32,825 nt of DNA from DATEAV01 sp964513155 (lineage in GTDB: Bacteria; Chloroflexota; Anaerolineae; Anaerolineales; E44-bin32), in NCBI GenBank assembly GCA_964513155.1, contig CAZEMA010000017.1:1-32825 (forward strand). The letters run 5' to 3'. This document shows, in pieces, positions 25,187 through 32,825 of the stretch (position 1 is the stretch's first letter; each line of letters opens with the position of its first letter). The notes beneath the pieces were generated by a model. The model searched no databases, was not told where the DNA came from, and saw only the letters and a list, made by a program, of their open reading frames with translations. The translations under genes were made by a program, and so were the position numbers.

Positions 25187-27145
25187 TCAAACCTGGAGCA
25201 GCATCGACACCAGTAGGGATCTCAGGCTCTCTTCCGTCAGCCTTCCGGTGTTGGCGAAAACGAGCACCCAAGGATGATCATACCCGGTGAAGGAGCTGTC
25301 TGCAGGACCGAGGCTCAGCCCACGTTCAATCCAGGCCTCCAACATGGCAGGCCGGTCGAGCCCAGCCGCCGAAACGGGATCGTCCATGAGGCAGACGCCG
25401 AGAAGGCAAGGCGCCCGGTGGGCCACGGCCACCAGCTCGAATCCCGCCTGACCGGAGAAAAGCACCTGGTAGAAGGCCCAGCCGAGGGCATGGCGCTCGG
25501 GTGACCGGGAAACCGATGTCAGCACGACGTCGGTTGCCATGACGAAGTAATCCGCCCGGGCGATTTCGTGGACATAGGCCTCCAGCTCCGGCGGCCCCTC
25601 CGTGGGCAAGGAGTCGATCCAGGCGCGGTCGAAGTCGTAAGGGGATCGGCCTTCGGCGGCCCACTGAACGGGCAGGACCTCGTCCCATCGCTCTTGCAGA
25701 ATCGTCGCCTCCTGCGAGGCGTTCGCATAGATCCACCGGGAGGCGGTAGTCCAGGGGTGAGGTTCCCGGTACATGGCCGTGTAGGAGAAGGCATAGACGG
25801 ATGTGGGCAGGAGGGCCCCGAGGGCGAGGAGGGAGCCGAGTCGCCGCCTGAGCTGCGTGACCCAGGCGCAGGCCCCGGCGGCCAAGACGAAGACCGCGGG
25901 CAGGATGGGGAGCAGATACCTGGGGTACTTGGCGTAGATGCCGCCGAAGTACAGGCCAAAGGGCAGAATCCAGCCCACCAGGACCGCCAGCTCGGCCCCC
26001 AAGGCTAGGAACAGGCGCAGGGCACCCCATACCACCCCCATGACCGCCAGAACCGCCAATGGGGCGCCCAACGTCCAGCGGAACGCCTGCACGAGCGGAT
26101 AGAGGTAGGGGACCGTCGATACGTAGGGACGCGCAAAGGGTACGTCAAGGCGCCCGGTGGCGATCAGCGTCTGGGTTTGCGTCTCTGCCAGGAACTGGCG
26201 CCCCTCAAGCACGGCGAAGGGGTTGGTGACGATGAAGACCAACGCCGCTACCGCGAGGGCAAGGCAAAGCGGCAGGAGATGCGCGGCAGGACCCGGCGCC
26301 CTCGAGGGCTGCGGTGAAGCTTCGCCCGCCTGTGCTTTTCGGTCCACCCTGCCTCGCGCCCCTGGGCCCAGCGCCGGTGCCAGGGCTGCCACCAGAAGAG
26401 GAACAAACAGCCAGACGGCCGACACCTTGCAGCCCAGCGCGAGGCCCAGCCAGAGCCCCGCCCGGGCGGCCCGGGCGAACCCACCCCGCTGCGCCCAATC
26501 CACGCACGCATCCACCGTCAACGAGGCGAGGAGGGCAAGCAGAACGTCGAAGGTCCCAAAGTGCGAAGCCTGGATGTGGACTACGGCGAAGGCCACCATC
26601 GCCGCGGCGAGCAGGCCGGCCGCCCGGCCGAAGAGACGCCGGGCCAGCCGCGCGCTAATGGCGATGGTCACCGTTCCCGCCAAAGCCGATAGGAAGCGTG
26701 AGAACAGCGTCAGATGCCGGAAGGGGATGCTGCCGTCCTGGTTGAGCAGGGAGCCGAGGAGAGGCAGCTGAGGCAGGACCCGGCCCAGGGCAGCCATGCC
26801 GCGGCCGCCGAGGCCCACGAGATAGAGCGCCAGATGCCCGTACGTGTAGCTCCGCGCCTCCCCCTGAGGCACGTGGAGGCCCGGTGAGCTGGCATCCGGG
26901 GGCCAATGGTATGGGTCCAGAGGGCTGACCCCCGGCGTGAGCGCCTCCGCCCAGGTCTCCGGCCAGTCGACGGTCGTCGCCAGCCAGACGACATACCGCT
27001 CATCGGGGTTGGCGTGGGTGAGGTCGTCCCACACCGGGTAGGCGAAGCGCAACCAGCCACCCAGCAACAGGAGGGCGGCCAATCCCACCGGGTAGACAAG
27101 CTCTGGCCAGGCACGCTTCCGCCACGCGAGCGGGCGCGATCCCAT
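25187..27145 (-). CDS. GT39/PMT-like membrane glycosyltransferase
   Basis: 652 residues. After a first helix comes WDDLTHANPDERYVVW (39-54). This is the same HxxPDER loop as in the giant protein, and it carries the acidic pair expected to coordinate metal and a polyprenyl-phosphate sugar in the GT-C fold. About ten further helices and a C-terminal soluble domain ending YDHPWVLVF follow, the same closing motif as in the giant's N-terminal module. It is therefore a stand-alone copy of that module without the two beta repeats. The frame stays open upstream into lepA, but the ATG at 27145 is 14 nt after the lepA stop and has GGGGGAG in front. Donor and acceptor are unknown. Confidence 0.83.
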   Translation of the reverse strand: MGSRPLAWRKRAWPELVYPVGLAALLLLGGWLRFAYPVWDDLTHANPDERYVVWLATTVDWPETWAEALTPGVSPLDPYHWPPDASSPGLHVPQGEARSYTYGHLALYLVGLGGRGMAALGRVLPQLPLLGSLLNQDGSIPFRHLTLFSRFLSALAGTVTIAISARLARRLFGRAAGLLAAAMVAFAVVHIQASHFGTFDVLLALLASLTVDACVDWAQRGGFARAARAGLWLGLALGCKVSAVWLFVPLLVAALAPALGPGARGRVDRKAQAGEASPQPSRAPGPAAHLLPLCLALAVAALVFIVTNPFAVLEGRQFLAETQTQTLIATGRLDVPFARPYVSTVPYLYPLVQAFRWTLGAPLAVLAVMGVVWGALRLFLALGAELAVLVGWILPFGLYFGGIYAKYPRYLLPILPAVFVLAAGACAWVTQLRRRLGSLLALGALLPTSVYAFSYTAMYREPHPWTTASRWIYANASQEATILQERWDEVLPVQWAAEGRSPYDFDRAWIDSLPTEGPPELEAYVHEIARADYFVMATDVVLTSVSRSPERHALGWAFYQVLFSGQAGFELVAVAHRAPCLLGVCLMDDPVSAAGLDRPAMLEAWIERGLSLGPADSSFTGYDHPWVLVFANTGRLTEESLRSLLVSMLLQV

Positions 27146-27159
27146 GCTTTCGGCTCCCC

Positions 27160-28962
<1,803 letters not shown>

Positions 28963-29010
28963 TAGGGCCGTCGGGCGATGAAGGGCGGGAAACCATATCC
29001 CGCCTCTGGA

Positions 29011-29016
29011 AGTATA
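29011..29016 (-). promoter_or_regulatory. -10 box (TATACT) of lepA
   Basis: TATACT on the minus strand ends 48 nt before the lepA ATG, giving a leader of about 42 nt. The -35 match is weak. Confidence 0.4.
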
Positions 29017-29085
29017 CCCGACTCATCCCCCTGAGGACAGCCAGCGCGGGCTGAAGGCGCCTCTGATGGCTCAGGCGACTGCAAT

Positions 29086-29871
29086 TCAACGCTTCACGGG
29101 TGAGAAGACCGAGTCCACCAGAGGGGCGATCTCGGCCGCTTGTCCGCCCAAGCGACACCAGAGCAGGAACTCGATATTGCCTTTGGGGCCCCGCAGCGGC
29201 GACCGAATCAGACCGGAGGGCGCCAGCCCGATCCCCTCGGCGACCGCCAGGAGCCCCGCCAGGACCTCCCGATGCACTTGCTCACTCCGTACGACCCCCC
29301 CTCGGCCAACGGCTTCGCGACCCGCTTCGAACTGCGGCTTGACCAGCGCGACGACATCGCCCTCCGGCGTGATCCACTTGGCCATCACTGGCAGAAGCAG
29401 CCGGAGCGAGATGAAAGAGGCATCGACCGTCGCCAGCTGAATCGACTCGGGAAGCGACTGGAGGGTGCGGGCATTTGTCCGCTCCATCACGACGACGCGG
29501 GGGTCCGACCGCAAGCGCCAGTGCAGGATGCCGTGTCCGACGTCGATGGCATAGACCCGAGCCGCCCCATGTTGCAGCAAGCAGTCGCTGAATCCGCCCG
29601 TGGAGGCACCCACATCGGCACATACCCGATCCCGGACAGGCACCGCGAAGGACGCAAGCGCGGCCTCCAGCTTCTCTCCGCCGCGGGAGACGTACTTCGG
29701 ACCCTTCTCCACCGAGATCTCGGCATCCGCCGCGACTCGCTGGGACGACTTGAGGACGGTCTCGCCACCGACACGGACGTGACCGGCCATCACCAGACGC
29801 TGGGCCAAGGCCCGGCTCTCGACTAACCCGCGCGCCACAAGCAGCAGGTCCAGCCGCTCCCGCTCACCCAT
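29086..29871 (-). CDS. tlyA: TlyA-family rRNA 2'-O-methyltransferase
   Basis: The 261-residue protein has an S4 RNA-binding domain (about 6-65; RLDLLLVARGLVESRALAQRLVMAGHV) joined to an FtsJ-like Rossmann methyltransferase. The SAM-binding loop is DVGASTGGF (86-94), with VDASFISL and LVKPQFEAGR further on. Characterised TlyA enzymes methylate cytidine 2'-OH in 16S and/or 23S rRNA and affect capreomycin sensitivity; hemolysin labels in databases are historical. An apparent -10 box ends 6 nt before the ATG, which predicts a leaderless mRNA. It is divergent from the ubiA-like gene across a repeat-bearing spacer. Confidence 0.92.
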   Translation of the reverse strand: MGERERLDLLLVARGLVESRALAQRLVMAGHVRVGGETVLKSSQRVAADAEISVEKGPKYVSRGGEKLEAALASFAVPVRDRVCADVGASTGGFSDCLLQHGAARVYAIDVGHGILHWRLRSDPRVVVMERTNARTLQSLPESIQLATVDASFISLRLLLPVMAKWITPEGDVVALVKPQFEAGREAVGRGGVVRSEQVHREVLAGLLAVAEGIGLAPSGLIRSPLRGPKGNIEFLLWCRLGGQAAEIAPLVDSVFSPVKR

Positions 29872-29877
29872 GACTCG

Positions 29878-29883
29878 ATTCTA
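29878..29883 (-). promoter_or_regulatory. -10 box predicting a leaderless tlyA transcript
   Basis: TAGAAT on the minus strand, with 6 nt between it and the ATG at 29871. Transcription would start at or next to the start codon. No Shine-Dalgarno is present, consistent with this. The -35 position (29901-29906) falls inside the heptamer repeat. Confidence 0.45.
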
Positions 29884-29891
29884 CCCGGAGA

Positions 29892-29954
29892 ACAGACGAT
29901 GGACCACGGTCCACAGACCATGGACGGGGGACCATGGACCGTTGACGGCCGACC
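29892..29954 (+). repeat. Degenerate heptamer tandem repeat, about nine units
   Basis: Reading in 7-nt steps gives acagacg, atggacc, acggtcc, acagacc, atggacg, ggggacc, atggacc, gttgacg and gccgacc. The consensus is close to ATGGACC, and eight of nine units carry GAC at positions 4-6. The array lies in the divergent tlyA/ubiA spacer. The period is not a multiple of three and there is no gene here. Confidence 0.6.
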
Positions 29955-30005
29955 GCCGAGCGCTGCGGGCCGGGAACCCGACGCCCCATTCTCCTTACTG
30001 CTCTT

Positions 30006-30026
30006 CCATCGTCCACCGTCCACCTT
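30006..30026 (-). repeat. Second, inverted heptamer array, three units
   Basis: CCATCGT, CCACCGT and CCACCTT on the plus strand; on the minus strand the core is GGTGGACGGTGGACGATGG. The heptamers are related to those at 29892-29954 but in opposite orientation, so the two arrays could pair in single-stranded DNA or RNA. Confidence 0.45.
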
Positions 30027-30046
30027 CTCTCCCCCATCCTTCTCTC

Positions 30047-30075
30047 TTGCTCCGCTTGCGCCTTCCTGCTATCAT
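30047..30075 (+). promoter_or_regulatory. Promoter of the ubiA-mvk-ipk operon (leaderless start)
   Basis: TTGCTC (30047-30052), a 17-nt spacer ending in TGC, and TATCAT (30070-30075) make a sigma-70 promoter with an extended -10. The ATG at 30083 lies 7 nt after the -10, so the mRNA is predicted to begin at the start codon. No Shine-Dalgarno is present. Confidence 0.6.
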
Positions 30076-30082
30076 CCGGCCG

Positions 30083-31110
30083 ATGCTTAGAGCAATTCTC
30101 AAGACCATGCGCCCTCGGCAGTGGCCGAAGAACGCCTTTGTCTTCGCGGCCTTGGTCTTCGATCGCCAGCTCTTCAGCCTGGGCCCGCTGGTGCGAATCC
30201 TCGCCGGCTTCGTCCTGCTTTGCCTGGCCTCGGGACTCGTGTACATCATCAACGACCTGGCGGACCTGCCCAAGGACCTGCTGCACCCGATCAAGCGCAA
30301 CCGGCCGCTGGCCTCCGGTCAGCTCCAGCCGCGCACGGCGATCATCGCAGCAATCCTGCTCACGGTCTTTGTCCTCGCAGCCAGCTTGGCGCTGGACACG
30401 CGCTTCTGGGCCATCACGACCGTATACATCGCCCTCAACCTGGTCTACTCCTTGTGGCTGAAGCATGTTCCGATCATCGACGTCATGATCGTGGCTTCAG
30501 GCTTCGTCCTGCGCGTTGCGGCGGGCGTCGTCCTGCTGACCGTGATGCGCTTCTCCCCCTGGCTGTACGTCTGCACTACGCTCTTGGCGCTCTTCATCGG
30601 CTTCGGCAAGCGGCGGGCGGAGATGGTCCTCCTGGCCGAGGGCGCCAACAACCATCGTCCGGTCCTCGACGGCTACACCATCCNNNNNNNNNNNNNNNNN
30701 NNNNNNNNNNNNNNNNNNNNNNNNNNNNNNNNNNNNNNNNNNNNNNNNNNNNNNNNNNNNNNNNNNNNNNNNNNNNNNNNNNNCTCCTGGCCGAGGGCGC
30801 CAACAACCATCGTCCGGTCCTCGACGGCTACACCATCCCGCTCCTGGATCAGCTGATCAACATCGTCTCCGGCATGACCATCGTCGGGTACTCGCTCTAC
30901 ACGTTCTCGGCGCCGAACCTCCCCGGGAACCACCTGATGATGCTCACCATCCCCTTCGTCATCTACGCCCTATTTCGCTACCTCCTGCTCATCCAAATGA
31001 ACAATGCCGGCGGGGCGCCTGAGGAGCTGGTCCTGACCGACCGGCCTCTTCTGGCCACATTCATGCTCTGGGGGCTCTCCGTCGTCGCCATCCTCTACTT
31101 TGGGCTATGA
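30083..31110 (+). CDS. UbiA-family prenyltransferase, DPPR-synthase-like, split by a false gap
   Basis: Removing 30684-30838 (100 N plus a duplicated 55 bp) restores one frame of 290 residues. The protein is an integral membrane UbiA enzyme. The first Asp-rich motif reads NDLADLPKDLLHP (about 57-69), then KRNRPLASG, with the RPRQWPKNAFVFAALVF N-terminus typical of decaprenyl-phosphate phosphoribosyltransferases (Rv3806c type). Those make polyprenyl-phosphoryl-5-phosphoribose, the precursor of a lipid-linked pentose donor. IGFGKRRAEM and LLDQLINIVSGMTIVGYSLYTF also match that subgroup. The activity is inferred from family resemblance. It heads an operon with mevalonate kinase, whose ATG overlaps its TGA. 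Confidence 0.85.
30629..30683 (+). repeat. 55-bp duplicate, copy 1 (contig-end overlap)
   Basis: Identical to 30784-30838 across the N run, and the same length as the duplicate in the 8.6-kb gap. This is an assembly overlap rather than a biological repeat. Confidence 0.9.
30684..30783. other. Assembly gap (100 N), spurious
   Basis: Exactly 100 N between identical 55-bp ends. Collapsing it restores the UbiA-family reading frame, so no sequence is likely to be missing. Confidence 0.9.
30784..30838 (+). repeat. 55-bp duplicate, copy 2 (contig-end overlap)
   Basis: Second copy of 30629-30683. The gene continues from 30839. Confidence 0.9.
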
Positions 31111-32045
31111 CCGTCGCATCGGCACCGGGCAAGATCATCCTCTTCGGCGAGCACGCCGTGGTGTACGGCCGTCCGGCCATCGCAGTCCCCGTCCGGCAGG
31201 TGCAGGCTACCGCAGAAGTCGTAACCCTCTCCGAGGCGCCTCCCGGCGAGGTGCGTATCGAAGCACCGGATGTGCGCTTCTCAGCCTGGTTGCGCGAGAC
31301 GCCCCCCAACCATCCTCTCCGACTCCTCCTGCGCCTCTGCCTTGAAGAGCTGCACCTCAAGGAGTTCCCCGCCCTGCAGTTGAAGGTGACCTCTACCATC
31401 CCGGTCGCGGCTGGACTGGGATCCGGCGCGGCGGTCTCGGTGGCCATCACCCGCGCCATCGGACAGCACCTCGGCCGGCCGATCCCCGTCGGACGCCAGT
31501 CGGCGCTGGCTTTCGAAGTGGAGAGGCTCTATCACGGCACGCCTTCGGGGATCGATAACACCGTCATCGCCTTCGAGCGTCCGGTACGCTACGTGCGTGG
31601 CCAGACTCTGTCGACCTTCGAGATTGGCGAACCGTTCCACCTTGTCATCGCCGATTCCGGCCAACCCTCCCCTACCGCGGACGCAGTGGGGCGGGTGCGC
31701 CAGCAATGGGAGCGTCAACCAGAGCGTTACGAGGCCCTCTTCGACGCGATCGGGCAAACGGCAGAGAGCGCCTGCCGCGCGATTCAAGATGGGCGTGTCG
31801 CCGATCTGGGACCACTCATGGATCACAACCAGGCGTTGCTCGAAGCCATGCGGCTTACAACACCTCTCTTGCACAAGCTCATCGACGTGGCCCGCGCGGC
31901 TGGCGCCCTGGGCGCCAAGCTCTCGGGCGCGGGACTTGGCGGGAACATGATCGCCTTGGCGATGCCCGACCGAATCGCCGCTATCGAGACGGCCTTGCGC
32001 GCCGCCGGCGCCGTTCGCGCCCTCCACACGGAGGTCCGAGGATGA
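31107..32045 (+). CDS. mvk: Mevalonate kinase
   Basis: The 312-residue GHMP kinase phosphorylates mevalonate to mevalonate-5-phosphate in isoprenoid synthesis. All three GHMP motifs are present. They are the N-terminal APGKIILFGEHAVVYGRPA (6-24), the ATP loop IPVAAGLGSGAAVSVA (98-113), and the C-terminal KLSGAGLGGNMIAL. The mevalonate-kinase-specific HGTPSGIDN (143-151) carries the catalytic aspartate. The length fits the short archaeal/bacterial type. Its ATG overlaps the UbiA gene's stop, and its own TGA overlaps the next ATG, so the three genes are tightly coupled. Confidence 0.94.
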   Translation: MTVASAPGKIILFGEHAVVYGRPAIAVPVRQVQATAEVVTLSEAPPGEVRIEAPDVRFSAWLRETPPNHPLRLLLRLCLEELHLKEFPALQLKVTSTIPVAAGLGSGAAVSVAITRAIGQHLGRPIPVGRQSALAFEVERLYHGTPSGIDNTVIAFERPVRYVRGQTLSTFEIGEPFHLVIADSGQPSPTADAVGRVRQQWERQPERYEALFDAIGQTAESACRAIQDGRVADLGPLMDHNQALLEAMRLTTPLLHKLIDVARAAGALGAKLSGAGLGGNMIALAMPDRIAAIETALRAAGAVRALHTEVRG

Positions 32046-32825
32046 TCTTCCTCAAGCTCGGCGGCTCATTGATCACTGACAAAGCCATTCCTGAGACACC
32101 CAGGCTCGAGGCGCTTGAGCGACTGTCCGGCGAGATCGCCGCTAGCCTCCGCCAACGCCCCGACCTCCGTCTGGTCATCGGCCACGGCTCCGGCTCCTTC
32201 GGCCATAGCGCCGCCGCCCGCTACAGAACGCATCGGGGTGCCTCCAGCCCCGAAGACTGGCGCGGGTTCGCCGAGGTCTGGTCGGTCGCCGGGCGGCTGG
32301 ACCGTCTGGTGGTTGATGCCCTTCGCCAGGTGGGTCTACCGGTGCTCGCCTTCCCGCCATCGGCGTCGACCCTCACGGAAGCTGGCGAGATCGTCGAGAT
32401 GGCGGTCGAACCTGTGCAAAGGGCCCTCCAGGCCGGATTGGTGCCGGTCGTAGGCGGGGATGTGGCCTTCGACCGCCTCTGGGGCTCGACAATCGTCTCC
32501 ACCGAACGCGTCTTCTACCACCTGGCCAAGCATCTGAAACCCTCCAGGCTGCTCCTGGCTGGCATCGAGCCGGGGGTATTCGCCCACTACCCGGAGGACC
32601 CCGAGCCCTTACCCATCCTCACGGAAGAGCAACTCTCTCACATCGGCCTGGCCGGCGCCGCCTCGACAGACGTCACCGGCGGCATGGCTGACAAGGTCCA
32701 CCAGGCCCTCCGGTTGGCACACCTGCTCCCTGATCTGGAGATCCGCATCTTCTCCGGAGAACGGCCCGGCAATGTGGCGGCTGCTTTGCTTGGAGGCTCC
32801 CTCGGGACGCTCGTCTGTCTTCAAG
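32042..32825 (+). CDS. Isopentenyl phosphate kinase (3' end outside the window)
   Basis: The frame opens at ATG 32042, overlapping the mvk TGA, and runs off the end after about 261 codons. It is an amino-acid-kinase-fold protein. The start MIFLKLGGSLITDK has the phosphate-binding GGS, and GHGSGSFGH (47-55) includes the histidine that marks isopentenyl phosphate kinases. VVGGDVAFD comes next and DVTGGMADKV, the substrate/ATP region, follows. In the alternative mevalonate pathway of Archaea and some Chloroflexi it converts isopentenyl phosphate to IPP after decarboxylation of phosphomevalonate. Position next to mevalonate kinase supports this. No phosphomevalonate decarboxylase is visible within the window. 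Confidence 0.9.
   Translation, partial: MIFLKLGGSLITDKAIPETPRLEALERLSGEIAASLRQRPDLRLVIGHGSGSFGHSAAARYRTHRGASSPEDWRGFAEVWSVAGRLDRLVVDALRQVGLPVLAFPPSASTLTEAGEIVEMAVEPVQRALQAGLVPVVGGDVAFDRLWGSTIVSTERVFYHLAKHLKPSRLLLAGIEPGVFAHYPEDPEPLPILTEEQLSHIGLAGAASTDVTGGMADKVHQALRLAHLLPDLEIRIFSGERPGNVAAALLGGSLGTLVCLQ

Overview
The window is about 64% GC by eye and gene-dense. It looks like part of a metagenome-assembled or draft Chloroflexota genome, probably near Anaerolineae. The evidence for this is two membrane proteins with the YYYxG signature of DUF2298 (the 'Chlor_Arch_YYY' family, known mainly from Chloroflexi and Archaea), a mevalonate kinase next to an isopentenyl phosphate kinase, and the general gene set. 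The taxonomic placement is inferred; there is no rRNA or tRNA in the window.

Layout. (1) 1-2604, minus strand: an NDUFA9-like SDR protein, thioredoxin, an OsmC-family protein, an assembly gap, and a frameshifted remnant of a second SDR gene. (2) 2713-3934, plus: a double zinc-ribbon membrane protein and scpA, followed by a convergent VanZ-like gene. (3) 4338-7816, plus: a YyaL/DUF255 protein, a single-domain chromate transporter and a two-domain universal stress protein that overlaps it by ATGA. (4) 7817-9712: mostly non-coding, holding a clear sigma-70 promoter, a roughly 340-nt structured leader and a small polytopic membrane protein split by a false assembly gap. (5) 9713-12840, minus: a small Cys-rich membrane protein, then glmS preceded by what appears to be a glmS self-cleaving ribozyme with a 62-nt structured insertion. 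(6) 12964-29871, minus: a long co-directional block. In transcription order it runs tlyA, lepA, a GT-C glycosyltransferase-like protein, a giant 1787-residue fusion, a DUF2298 protein, a further GT-C-like protein, a cmk-plsC fusion and a stand-alone plsC. (7) 29892-30026: heptamer repeats in the divergent tlyA/ubiA spacer. (8) 30083-end, plus: a UbiA-family prenyltransferase, mevalonate kinase and isopentenyl phosphate kinase (running off the end), with each start overlapping the previous stop.

How the genes may work together: the last operon supplies isoprenoid precursors by an archaeal-like mevalonate variant and includes a DPPR-synthase-like UbiA enzyme. The large GT-C/DUF2298 block is the kind of machinery that uses polyprenyl-phosphate sugars outside the membrane. 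GlmS feeds amino-sugar synthesis, and the two acyltransferases feed phospholipid synthesis. A lipid-linked envelope glycosylation system is therefore a reasonable but unproven reading of the region.

Assembly caution: two of the three 100-N gaps are flanked by identical 55-bp copies. They are almost certainly unresolved contig overlaps, and removing the gap plus one copy restores an intact gene in each case.
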